Of a DNA stretch of 13,847 nt, positions 1-5,966 are shown in pieces. This DNA comes from Chloroflexota bacterium (GTDB taxonomy: Bacteria > Chloroflexota > Dehalococcoidia > Lucifugimonadales > UBA3495). The notes under the pieces were generated by a model. That model did not search any database, had not been told where the DNA came from, and was given only the letters and a program-made list of their open reading frames with translations. The translations under genes were made by a program, and so were the position numbers. How positions within the stretch are numbered: position 1 is the first letter of the stretch; the number at the start of each line of letters is the position of its first letter. Location: positions 1-13,847 of the forward strand of contig JADFPM010000041.1 in the NCBI GenBank assembly GCA_022562335.1, given 5' to 3'.

Positions 1-1
1 C

Positions 2-310
2 GTCGACCGGTTCCTGCTGGAGTACGACACCGGCCGGGCCGGGACCTTTGAACCCCTGAGGTTCGTCCCCGCTGGAAAGGTGGTGGTGCTGGGGCTGGTT
101 AGCTCCAAAGACCCGGTATTGGAGTCTCAAAGCACGTTGTTAGACCGTATCGACGATGCGGCGCGTTACGTGCCCATCGACTTCCTGGCCCTCAGCCCTC
201 AGTGCGGCTTCGCCTCCACGGCCGCGGGCAACCTGCTCACCGAAGAACAGCAATGGCGCAAGCTACGCTTGGTGGCGGAAACGGCCGCGGAGGTTTGGGG
301 TTGGGAGTAG
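2..310 (+). CDS. MetE-like (YxjG-type) methyltransferase, C-terminal part, 5' truncated
   Basis: The frame is open from base 2 to the TAG at 308-310, so only about 102 C-terminal residues are present and the start lies outside the window. The fragment reads FLLEYD, then RAGTFEPLRF, then VVLGLVSSK, and ends with LSPQCGFAST near residue 72 of the fragment. The Cys-Gly of that last motif matches the final zinc-ligand cysteine of the cobalamin-independent methionine synthase fold. The wording of the motif fits the short MetE-like YxjG/YxjH family rather than full-length MetE. These enzymes are thought to transfer a methyl group to homocysteine or a related thiol in the cytoplasm, with a zinc-activated thiolate. 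The methyl donor cannot be judged from this fragment. A GTG at 80 lies inside the conserved domain and is not a plausible start. Family assignment is firm; exact substrate is not. Confidence 0.87.
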   Translation, partial: VDRFLLEYDTGRAGTFEPLRFVPAGKVVVLGLVSSKDPVLESQSTLLDRIDDAARYVPIDFLALSPQCGFASTAAGNLLTEEQQWRKLRLVAETAAEVWGWE

Positions 311-432
311 ATTGCTCGATAATTGTGAAAACGCACCGGTGGGCGAACCAGATCCGGTAGTTAAAATATCAATCGGGCTGATATCCGTAACGGGGTCACA
401 GGGTGCTTTGATCCTGAGCAAGGAGTGTCGTA

Positions 433-930
433 ATGATATGTCCTACGTGTAACACCGAAAACGAAGCAAGGTCCCAGTTCTGTGCCGGCTGCGGGATTCT
501 GCTGGAGGCCGGTGTCGCTACCGTGTCCGGCGCCTCAGGATTGGCAGGCCGGGGCGCCAGGCTGCTCGCAGCAATCGTGGATGCCGTGATTTTGGGCGGT
601 GCATTATTTATCGTGACTCTGACGTCGGGTATCTCATCGGCGTTGGCAGTCATAGCCGTCGTCGCCATCCCCGTCATTCTGATCGTTCAAGTGGTTCTGC
701 TTACCAAGGATGGTCAGACCCTGGGGAAAAAGGCGTTGAACATTCGCATAGTAAAAAGGGATACGGGTCAAAACGGGGGATTCGTTACCAACGTGTTAGT
801 CCGATGGGTCGTCAACGGCATACTGGGAATCATCCCATTTTACGGAATTGTGGACATACTGTTTATCTTCAGGGAAGACCGCAGGTGCCTTCACGACTTT
901 ATCGCGGGGACTCAGGTGGTTAACGCCTAG
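433..930 (+). CDS. Zinc-ribbon RDD-family membrane protein
   Basis: A 165-residue protein with two parts. Residues 3-20 hold a compact zinc ribbon, C3-x2-C6-x10-C17-x2-C20. After a short Gly/Ala linker comes an RDD domain: R43 and D50 in ARLLAAIVDAV opening the first membrane helix, a second hydrophobic segment at about 70-90, the conserved GQTLGKK at 94-100, a third hydrophobic segment around ILGIIPFYGIVDILFIF, and the typical closing motif R-x-LHDFIAGT near the C-terminus. RDD proteins are small integral membrane proteins; some members are linked to ion or compatible-solute transport, but most have no known role. The ribbon is probably cytoplasmic and may mediate protein or nucleic-acid contacts (inference). 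AAGGAG at 420-425 sits seven bases before the ATG and supports this start. The gene stands alone, convergent with the deacetylase-like gene. Confidence 0.88.
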   Translation: MICPTCNTENEARSQFCAGCGILLEAGVATVSGASGLAGRGARLLAAIVDAVILGGALFIVTLTSGISSALAVIAVVAIPVILIVQVVLLTKDGQTLGKKALNIRIVKRDTGQNGGFVTNVLVRWVVNGILGIIPFYGIVDILFIFREDRRCLHDFIAGTQVVNA

Positions 931-965
931 ATTCCAGGCCTGACGATTCGGTTGGGCCTGTGGCA

Positions 966-1865
966 TCACGCCGGGTAGTGTTCCAGCCACCAGCGGGCTA
1001 TCTCATCCCGGCGGGCGAACCAAACATCGGGGAACCCCCTCGCGTACTCCAAGAAACGTTGCACCGCCATGGAGCGGGCCGGGCGGCCGGCGATGCGGCA
1101 GTGCAGGCCCACCGACATCATCTTGGGATGTTCCTGGCCCTCTTGGTACAGGCAGTCGAAGGTTTCCTTCAGGTATTCGTAAAAGCCGCCGACGCTGACC
1201 AGCCCGCCGCGCCAGAACCGGGCGTCGTTGGTCTCCATGCTGTAGGGCACCACCAGCCAGGGCTTTTCTTGGCCATTCGCCTGGACGCTGGTGTAATAGG
1301 GAAGGTCGTCGTTCATTGAGAGGCTGTCGTAGATGAAGCCCCCTTCTTCCGCCACCAACTGCCTGGTGTTGATGCTGGCGCCGTAGCGGGTGAACCAGCC
1401 CACGGGCCGCTCTCCGGTGGTTTGGATCAAAGACGCCACCGTCTTCGCGATGGACTCGCGCTCCTGTTTCTCGTCCATCAGGTGATACTCCTCCCACCGG
1501 TAGCCGTGGCCGCACACCTCGTGGCCTCGGGATACGATTTCTTCGGCTGCCCGGGGATTGCGCTCCAGCGCCAGGGCGCAGCAGAAGAAGGTGGCGGGGA
1601 CCTGGTAGCGGTCCAGCAGGTCCAACAGGCGCCAGACCCCAACGCGGCTGCCGTACTCGAAGAACGACTCGTTGTATACGTCCCGCTGGTCTAGGGGGAC
1701 CGGCGATGGCACCTCGCCGTTGGTCTCGTGATGGCTGTCGCCGTCCAATAAGGATTTTTCGGACCCTTCCTCGTAATTGACCACCATGGATATGGCGATG
1801 CGGGCCTTTTGGGGCCATTCGACCACCGGAACGTTGGGGCCGTATCCCACCAAATCTCTCTGCAT
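966..1865 (-). CDS. PuuE/polysaccharide-deacetylase-like (NodB-fold) hydrolase
   Basis: A 299-residue cytoplasmic protein of the carbohydrate-esterase-4/NodB fold. It shows the PuuE-type signature NYEEGSE at residues 30-36, FEYGSRVGVWRLLDLL at 69-84, VPATFF at 89-94, and GHEVCGHGYRWEEY at 114-127 with His120. Classical CE4 enzymes use a TFDD motif and an HxxxH pair to hold a metal. Here the first motif is N-Y-E-E and the position four residues after His120 is Trp124, as in PuuE allantoinases, so the usual metal triad is altered. Allantoinase, cyclic-imide hydrolase or N-deacetylase are all possible; the substrate is open. There is no signal peptide, which argues against a cell-wall substrate. 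GGGAGG lies nine bases before the ATG on this strand. The gene lies downstream of another minus-strand gene, but a strong terminator at 1947-1984 separates them, so it is probably transcribed on its own. Confidence 0.88.
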   Translation of the reverse strand: MQRDLVGYGPNVPVVEWPQKARIAISMVVNYEEGSEKSLLDGDSHHETNGEVPSPVPLDQRDVYNESFFEYGSRVGVWRLLDLLDRYQVPATFFCCALALERNPRAAEEIVSRGHEVCGHGYRWEEYHLMDEKQERESIAKTVASLIQTTGERPVGWFTRYGASINTRQLVAEEGGFIYDSLSMNDDLPYYTSVQANGQEKPWLVVPYSMETNDARFWRGGLVSVGGFYEYLKETFDCLYQEGQEHPKMMSVGLHCRIAGRPARSMAVQRFLEYARGFPDVWFARRDEIARWWLEHYPA

Positions 1866-1946
1866 GAGATCGATCCTCCCTGTGGTTTGATTTGAAGGGT
1901 AAGAAGGTCACATTATAGGCAGAGGCGGTTCACCGGGGAAGGCGGC

Positions 1947-1984
1947 AAAAAATGAGGGCGCCGGTCACGGCGCCCTCATTTTTT
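1947..1984 (-). terminator. Rho-independent terminator, 17-bp perfect stem
   Basis: A perfect inverted repeat pairs 1947-1963 with 1968-1984 around a four-base loop (GTCA). The arms carry a GC core flanked by A6 on one side and T6 on the other, so the structure can end transcription in either direction. It sits 33 bases past the stop of the minus-strand gene at 2018-2881 and upstream of the deacetylase gene, so it most likely terminates the former. Confidence 0.9.
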
Positions 1985-2017
1985 CACTTCGGCAGTGACT
2001 AACTACCGGGTTCGTGG

Positions 2018-2881
2018 TTAACCCTGAAGATTCGGCGTGGGCTCGGCGGGCATTCCTGCCGCCACCATCTCGCGCGCCCTTTTCTCCATCCCTGGGATCA
2101 TCGACTCGATCAAGTCCAGGTCCAGGTCGGCGGCGACTCCGGGATAACCGGCCCTTTCTATCATGGCCGCCAGCTTTTTGTTTTTGAAATTATCCAGGGT
2201 CCAGGTCAGCGGGTCGGGCACCAGGGTCTTGTCGAAGAAGATCCGGTGGTTCTTGTTTCTGGGGCCGTAGTGGTAGTGAGGGGCGTCCCAGAAGCAGTCA
2301 AAGGCCAGGAGTTCGGTCTCTTCCGTGTAGTGCCGGCCCGGCGTTCCGGCCAGATCGGCCATGACATGGATCGCCAGCCCTCCGTCGCCGCTGGTCTGGC
2401 GCCGCATCTCCAGCCCAAACCGTATGTTGCCGGCCTCGAATACATCCGTGCCCCGGTTATGCTTCACCGTGTTGCGGTTGACCATGTACGATTCCCGGGC
2501 CGTGGACTCGACTTCGCCCAGGACGCCGTTGACGGCCTTGGAATCGACCTTGGCGGCGATGTCCTCGTATCCGGCTTCGGTGAGCATGGCCGGCAGCATA
2601 TTCCTGATGGTTTTCACCGACCATCCGATCGGATTGCCGTCGGTGGTGTGGTCCATCCGGAAGGCTTTATTCTTGCCCTCGGGGCCGTAGATGTAGCTCT
2701 TTTCGATATCGAAACAATTGAAGCGCAACAGCGTGGTTTCCTTGCCGTTGACCTCTCCGGTGACCAATATCGCCACTCCCTGGTCTGAGTGGTCCTGCAC
2801 GTTGCCGTCCCACAGTTCGTGCTGAACGATAAAGCCCACTGCTCCAGCGTCGAATTTGGCCCGTCCTTTTTGTTGCACCAT
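2018..2881 (-). CDS. Uncharacterised protein with internally duplicated F-[DN]-C...HYHxG domain
   Basis: A 287-residue soluble protein of unknown function, without signal peptide or membrane segments. It is a tandem duplication. Unit 1 spans about residues 14-130 and unit 2 about 152-270. Core motifs are LLRFNCFDIEKSYIYGP (51-67) and LLAFDCFWDAPHYHYGP (191-207), which align without gaps. Each is followed by KN, a W-[ST] pair (87-88, 227-228), an AGY (103-105, 244-246), an [KD]-[VL]-D and a final ARE. In unit 2 Cys196, His202 and His204 are polar residues at conserved spacing and could form a metal or catalytic site. Unit 1 keeps Cys56 but has Ser62 and Ile64 in place of the histidines, so it looks degenerate. 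The protein at 5967-6443 has the same motif once. I have a weak recollection of an uncharacterised family (possibly DUF7700) with this pattern, which I cannot confirm. AGGAGG nine bases before the ATG and a TATAAT further upstream support this start. Confidence 0.85.
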   Translation of the reverse strand: MVQQKGRAKFDAGAVGFIVQHELWDGNVQDHSDQGVAILVTGEVNGKETTLLRFNCFDIEKSYIYGPEGKNKAFRMDHTTDGNPIGWSVKTIRNMLPAMLTEAGYEDIAAKVDSKAVNGVLGEVESTARESYMVNRNTVKHNRGTDVFEAGNIRFGLEMRRQTSGDGGLAIHVMADLAGTPGRHYTEETELLAFDCFWDAPHYHYGPRNKNHRIFFDKTLVPDPLTWTLDNFKNKKLAAMIERAGYPGVAADLDLDLIESMIPGMEKRAREMVAAGMPAEPTPNLQG

Positions 2882-2931
2882 GTCGGCTTGCCTCCTGCTG
2901 TTGAAATCAAAAATCCATCAAAATCGAAAGG

Positions 2932-2957
2932 ATTATACCATCCATGGCCACCGTCAA
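2932..2957 (-). promoter_or_regulatory. Candidate sigma-70-type promoter for the gene at 2018-2881
   Basis: Read on the minus strand, a perfect TATAAT lies at 2937-2932, about 50 bases before the ATG at 2881. A TTGACG occurs at 2957-2952, but the spacer is only 14 bases, shorter than the usual 16-18. With a 17-base spacer the -35 would be CCATTG, a poor match. The -10 is convincing; the -35 is uncertain. Confidence 0.5.
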
Positions 2958-3097
2958 TGGCTTCCCGGGAAACCCCTCAAACCTGGCAGGGTTTGGGGCC
3001 TGGATGCCAGGTAGATGAAACGAGGGGCCGGCGGCGGCAAGCGGGGTGTAGAATCATGACGCCGTGGCCATTCATCAACCGGATTTCAAGGGCATTC

Positions 3098-3844
3098 ATG
3101 AATAAGATAGACGCCATTTTGGAAAGGGAGACGGAAGACCATCTGGGCCAAAAGGTCGCCTATCAGGTCCCGATAACCGCCTATCCCACCGAGTCCAACG
3201 TCATCATCGTCAATTCGCCCGGCTCCGGCGAGCTCAAAGACGGCCGTCATGACCGCTGGATGAAGCTTGGCAGGCACCTGCAGGAACGGCAGATGGCGGC
3301 CATGGTGACCTATAACGCCCCGCGGCCCGATGGACAGGTGCAACTGGAATGGGAACCCTACTCGCACAAAGGGGTGGGTTGGAACCAGTTGCTGGTGGAA
3401 AGTTTGGCCCACGCCATAGATTGGTCGCTGGAGCACGCGGTGGAGCTGTGCGGGGCTGAGACTCCGGCCCTTTACCTGTCGGGTTTCTCCTCCGGCGGGT
3501 CGGCCGTGGGCGCGGTGGCCTTCCGGTATCCCCAGGTCAAGGGTATTCTACTTCTGTCCACCTACGACAGCGTGGGCGATTGGTTCTATGACGGGGTCTC
3601 CCAGTTCACCGGAGATATCCACCTGGCATTTGGCAGCGAGGATAAGATCGCCGGGTTTTTGGCCTACGTGCTTCAGGCCGGCCCCATGGCGGCGGCTTCG
3701 TTCCAGGTAAGGCAGGTGCCGGACTGCGATCATAGGTTCAGCGGAGAGGCCAACAGCAAGGTGTTGGCCAAAGCTTTTTACTGGGCATTACAAGGTGACG
3801 ACAGCTTTCCCGACCCGGCGGGCGCCCCCAAGTTGTACGATTGA
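3098..3844 (+). CDS. Alpha/beta-hydrolase family protein
   Basis: A 248-residue cytoplasmic protein with alpha/beta-hydrolase features. The first strand is NVIIVNSPGSGE (34-45), the nucleophile elbow is GFSSG (129-133) with Ser131, a candidate acid is Asp182 in FGSEDK after a beta-strand, and a candidate general base is His212 in DCDHRFSG. The order Ser-Asp-His and the spacing suit this fold. No lid domain is obvious. The 88-148 region resembles dienelactone-hydrolase or peptidase-like small hydrolases, but I do not recognise a specific family, so the ester or amide substrate is unknown. Start choice is uncertain: ATG 3098 has AAGGG five bases before it, while an in-frame ATG at 3056 would add 14 residues. 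The frame is open further upstream, but that part overlaps the divergent gene and its promoter. The next gene begins 55 bases downstream on the same strand, so the two are probably co-transcribed. Confidence 0.8.
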   Translation: MNKIDAILERETEDHLGQKVAYQVPITAYPTESNVIIVNSPGSGELKDGRHDRWMKLGRHLQERQMAAMVTYNAPRPDGQVQLEWEPYSHKGVGWNQLLVESLAHAIDWSLEHAVELCGAETPALYLSGFSSGGSAVGAVAFRYPQVKGILLLSTYDSVGDWFYDGVSQFTGDIHLAFGSEDKIAGFLAYVLQAGPMAAASFQVRQVPDCDHRFSGEANSKVLAKAFYWALQGDDSFPDPAGAPKLYD

Positions 3845-3899
3845 CGGCCCGGGTGTGGGTCAGATTTTGGAATCGATATCTAAATAAGGAGCAGCGATC

Positions 3900-4418
3900 A
3901 TGCCAAGAGCAACGATAGATCTGGGAGACCCCGCCGGATTGGCGGCGGTGGGTGGGGAATGGAAGTTCGCCCGGGGTTACGTGCCCGGTGAATCCAACGA
4001 GGGTTTGGTGACCCAGGCAGAGGGCAGCCCCGCCCGGTTGGTGGCCTACGACGATTCCGCCTGGGAGGTGTGTCACGACCTTGCCGCCCGAATCTCCCAC
4101 GGTTTCACCTTCGCCTGGTATCGCCTCAACGTGACCCTGCCGGAAACGGTGGAAGGCCACCCCACCCGCGGAGTGCGGGTCCAATTTGAAACGTGCATCG
4201 ACGACTACGGCGAGATCTGGCTCGACGGTGAATGCAACCGGGACCGGGGGGCGATCCAGGGTTTCAATGTGCCCCAAAGGGTTTTGCTCAACGGCGACGT
4301 AACACCCGGCGACCGGCACACCATTGCCCTGCTGGCGGCCAACGGGCCCCTGGCGGCGCCGGGAGGCACCATCTTCGTGCGTTACGCCACCCTGGCCTTT
4401 GAGTGGACCGGGGCCTAA
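3900..4418 (+). CDS. Stand-alone GH2-type beta-sandwich (galactose-binding-like) domain protein
   Basis: A 172-residue soluble protein with no signal peptide. The run of motifs resembles the N-terminal sugar-binding jelly-roll of glycoside hydrolase family 2 enzymes: YDDSAWEV (50-57), FAWYRLNVTLP (71-81), a V-x-F-E-T strand (94-98) and the DYGEIWLDGE turn (102-111), with later strands at PQRVLLNG (125-132) and HTIALLAANGP (140-150). In GH2 enzymes this domain precedes the catalytic barrel; here the protein stops after the sandwich, so it has no glycosidase centre. It may bind a ligand or partner, or be an accessory to the hydrolase just upstream. AAGGAG at 3886-3891, eight bases before the ATG, fixes the start. 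Fold assignment is from motif pattern only and the function is unknown. Confidence 0.78.
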   Translation: MPRATIDLGDPAGLAAVGGEWKFARGYVPGESNEGLVTQAEGSPARLVAYDDSAWEVCHDLAARISHGFTFAWYRLNVTLPETVEGHPTRGVRVQFETCIDDYGEIWLDGECNRDRGAIQGFNVPQRVLLNGDVTPGDRHTIALLAANGPLAAPGGTIFVRYATLAFEWTGA

Positions 4419-4447
4419 GACCGGCTTTCGACGCCTTGGCTCTCCTT

Positions 4448-4484
4448 GGTTTACAGGGGGCCTTTCGGTTTACAGGGGGCCTTT
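4448..4484. repeat. Two tandem copies of an 18-base direct repeat
   Basis: GGTTTACAGGGGGCCTTT occurs at 4448-4465 and again, identically, at 4467-4484, giving a 19-base period. It begins 30 bases after the stop of the beta-sandwich gene. The second copy runs into a GGCC-TTTT-GGCC palindrome. It could be recent slippage, a paired protein-binding site or part of a weak terminator. Confidence 0.75.
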
Positions 4485-4556
4485 TGGCCCTAGAACCTGG
4501 TGACCTTTGGCCCTCCTTAGGGATATTCGCGCCTGCTAGATTGAATATGCGATAAA

Positions 4557-4586
4557 CCTCCCCGGTGGGACGAAAGGGAGGCCACC
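4557..4586 (+). promoter_or_regulatory. Two competing hairpins over the leader ORF ribosome-binding site
   Basis: CCTCCC 4557-4562 can pair with GGGAGG 4576-4581, masking the ribosome-binding site. Alternatively GGTGG 4564-4568 can pair with CCACC 4582-4586, leaving GGGAGG in the loop. With no linker between 4581 and 4582 the two stems cannot easily coexist, so they would compete. Stems are only six and five base pairs, so chance in GC-rich sequence is possible. Confidence 0.35.
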
Positions 4587-4587
4587 C

Positions 4588-4635
4588 ATGAACAAAGAGT
4601 TTACGAGACGATTCCCTTGGCCACTGGCCTGTTAG
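4588..4635 (+). CDS. Possible 15-residue leader peptide
   Basis: ATG 4588 to TAG 4635 encodes a 15-residue peptide, MNKEFTRRFPWPLAC. AAGGGAGG at 4574-4581 lies six bases before the start, one of the strongest ribosome-binding sites in the window, which is unusual for a random short ORF. The GC-rich hairpin at 4637-4666 begins two bases after the stop, an arrangement seen in attenuators and regulatory upstream ORFs. The codons do not show a run of one amino acid, so amino-acid attenuation is not evident; two Phe, a Trp, Arg-Arg and Pro-Trp-Pro could slow ribosomes. Upstream CCTCCC (4557-4562) is the exact complement of GGGAGG (4576-4581). Whether it is translated is unknown. Confidence 0.4.
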   Translation: MNKEFTRRFPWPLAC

Positions 4636-4636
4636 G

Positions 4637-4666
4637 GCCCCGCCGGCGGATGAGGCCCGGCGGGGC
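4637..4666 (+). terminator. GC-rich hairpin directly after the leader ORF (attenuator-like)
   Basis: GCCCCGCCGG (4637-4646) pairs perfectly with CCGGCGGGGC (4657-4666) around a ten-base loop. It is followed by TTCC rather than a proper T-run, so it may be a weak or conditional terminator, or an mRNA-stability element. A ribosome at the leader stop codon would cover part of its left arm. Confidence 0.45.
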
Positions 4667-4680
4667 TTCCGAGGGTTGGA

Positions 4681-4772
4681 GGCTCCACGCTAACTAAGAG
4701 CCAAGTCATGCCCCGCCCCATTGAATGCGCGGGGCTGCTCATCCAGCAGTGATCGCTGGGCACAGTGGAGCC
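4681..4772 (+). ncRNA. Possible structured RNA (three-way junction)
   Basis: GGCTCCAC 4681-4688 is the exact complement of GTGGAGCC 4765-4772 and would close a junction. Inside it are two hairpins: GCCCCGC 4710-4716 with GCGGGGC 4729-4735, and CCAGC 4743-4747 with GCTGG 4755-4759. A strong intrinsic terminator follows 17 bases later. I do not recognise a known RNA class: there is no tmRNA, SRP, RNase P or familiar riboswitch core. It may be a small RNA or part of a leader for the downstream gene. Confidence 0.3.
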
Positions 4773-4789
4773 CAGGCAAACGAATCTTA

Positions 4790-4829
4790 AGCAGACCGGG
4801 AAATTTATTCCCGGTCTGCTATTTTATTT
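4790..4829 (+). terminator. Rho-independent terminator
   Basis: AGCAGACCGGG (4790-4800) pairs with CCCGGTCTGCT (4810-4820), extended by two A-T pairs inward. The right arm is followed by ATTTTATTT, giving a plus-strand terminator. It lies 155 bases before the dehalogenase-type gene and 155 bases after the leader-like ORF. It could end the leader transcript, or be a distant terminator for the operon ending at 4418. Confidence 0.85.
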
Positions 4830-4983
4830 GGGAACCTCATCCAGCGGGTCGCGCAACGTTCGGTAGACCCAGGCAGGCCGGGCTGACCTCCCGGTAGCCA
4901 TGGCGCCCTGGCCGTTTTACAATTGACGCGGCCCCAGCGCCACCCATGCGGGAACGCCCCACCAGAAAAGACAGGTGAGCAAT

Positions 4984-5853
4984 ATGTTTGAAGGTTTCGA
5001 GCGGAGTCAGGTGGAGACCAGCGGCACGACCATCAACCTGGTGAAGGGAGGCAGCGGCCCTCCCTTGTTGTTGCTCCACGGGTATCCCCAGAACCACACG
5101 ATGTGGCACAAGGTGGCCCCTCTCCTGGCGCAAGACTTCACCGTGGTGGCGGCCGACCTGCGGGGCTACGGCGACAGCGGAAAACCCCAGGGCGATCCCG
5201 AGCATTTGAACTATTCCAAACGCGCCATGGCCCAGGACCAGGTGGAAGTCATGGAGAAGTTGGGATTCGATTCCTTCTTTCTGGTCAGCCACGACCGGGG
5301 CGCCCGGGTTTCCCACCGGCTGACCAAAGACCACCCCCAACGGGTGCGAAAGCTGGCGGTGCTGGACATCGTACCCACCCGCCGCATGTTTCAGATCGTC
5401 GATAAAGAGATGGCCACCAGCACCCACCACTGGTTCTTCTTGATCCAGCCCTTCGACTTCCCGGAAAGGGTCATCGGCGCCTGCTCCGACTATTACATCC
5501 GCCACCGTTTTGAGCGGGGCCCCAACGCCGCCGAATTCTTCCCCCAAGAGGCGGTCGATGAATATGCCCGCTGCTTTGACGCCGCGGCCATCCACGCCAT
5601 GTGCGAGGACTACCGGGCGGGGGCCAGCATCGACCTGGTGCACGATGAGGCCGACTTCGACAATAAGGTAACCTGTCCGATGTTGGCGTTATGGAGCGCA
5701 ACGGGCTTCGTGGGCCGGACCCAAGACGTGATGCAGGTCTGGCGGGATTACGCCACCGACCTCCGGGGCCATTCCATGCCCTGCGGCCACCACATAGCCG
5801 AGGAGATGCCCGGCGAGGCCTACGCGGACATCAAGGCGTTTCTGCTGGAGTGA
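4984..5853 (+). CDS. Fluoroacetate/haloacetate dehalogenase-type alpha/beta-hydrolase
   Basis: A 289-residue cytoplasmic enzyme. It carries the oxyanion motif LHGYPQNHTMW (31-41), the strand DLRGYGDSGKP (58-68) and the nucleophile elbow SHDRGARV (102-109), where Asp104 replaces the serine of esterases. Arg105 and Arg108 match the two arginines that hold the substrate carboxylate in fluoroacetate dehalogenases. Asp128 (LDIVPT) fits the charge-relay acid, His269 (CGHHIAEE) the catalytic histidine, and His149, Trp150 and Tyr210 the halide pocket. With all these present, hydrolytic removal of halide from a 2-haloacid such as haloacetate to give glycolate is a sound prediction; fluoride versus chloride preference cannot be read from sequence. 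Epoxide hydrolases, the main alternative, usually have HDWG instead of HDRG. The ATG has AGGTGA five bases before it; an in-frame GTG at 4975 overlaps that site and is less likely. A bidirectional terminator follows at 5905-5934. Confidence 0.9.
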   Translation: MFEGFERSQVETSGTTINLVKGGSGPPLLLLHGYPQNHTMWHKVAPLLAQDFTVVAADLRGYGDSGKPQGDPEHLNYSKRAMAQDQVEVMEKLGFDSFFLVSHDRGARVSHRLTKDHPQRVRKLAVLDIVPTRRMFQIVDKEMATSTHHWFFLIQPFDFPERVIGACSDYYIRHRFERGPNAAEFFPQEAVDEYARCFDAAAIHAMCEDYRAGASIDLVHDEADFDNKVTCPMLALWSATGFVGRTQDVMQVWRDYATDLRGHSMPCGHHIAEEMPGEAYADIKAFLLE

Positions 5854-5904
5854 TACGGATCAGCCGGCAAGGTCAAGCCGGATGCATAGCGGGCAGGGTC
5901 AACG

Positions 5905-5934
5905 AAAGCCCCGGCGAATTTCCGCCGGGGCTTT
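5905..5934. terminator. Bidirectional Rho-independent terminator between convergent genes
   Basis: AAAGCCCCGGCG (5905-5916) pairs perfectly with CGCCGGGGCTTT (5923-5934) around a six-base loop. It lies 52 bases after the dehalogenase-type stop and 33 bases after the stop of the minus-strand gene at 5967-6443, so it can serve both. Confidence 0.87.
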
Positions 5935-5966
5935 ATCATCTGCTATGGCCTGGGGCACGGTACCGT

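Larger units (their letters stand above)
4419..4983. other. 565-base intergenic region with repeat, leader-like ORF, hairpins and terminator
   Basis: No standard-sized gene is found here on either strand. In order it holds an 18-base direct repeat (4448-4484), a small GGCC-TTTT-GGCC palindrome (4477-4488), a 15-codon ORF with a strong ribosome-binding site (4588-4635), a GC-rich hairpin (4637-4666), a possible three-way junction (4681-4772), an intrinsic terminator (4790-4829), then about 150 bases with no clear promoter before the dehalogenase-type gene. Each element is listed separately where it can be supported. Confidence 0.7.

Noticed and set aside
935..960. CAGGCC/GGCCTG inverted repeat between convergent genes
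   Set aside because: Only six pairs with a 14-base loop and no T-run; too weak to call a terminator.
1003..1911. 302-codon minus-strand ORF overlapping the deacetylase-like gene
   Set aside because: It is rich in Arg, Pro and Gly, has no domain pattern, and lies in another frame of a well-supported gene.
2789..3097. Upstream extension of the alpha/beta-hydrolase frame from a GTG at 2789
   Set aside because: It would overlap the start, ribosome-binding site and promoter of the divergent gene, and the translated part has no hydrolase character.
4557..4586. H-type pseudoknot using both stems around the leader ribosome-binding site
   Set aside because: There is no linker between the S1 and S2 right arms, so both stems could not form at once; they are treated as alternatives.
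4923..4928. TTGACG as a -35 for the dehalogenase-type gene
   Set aside because: No acceptable -10 occurs 16-18 bases downstream.
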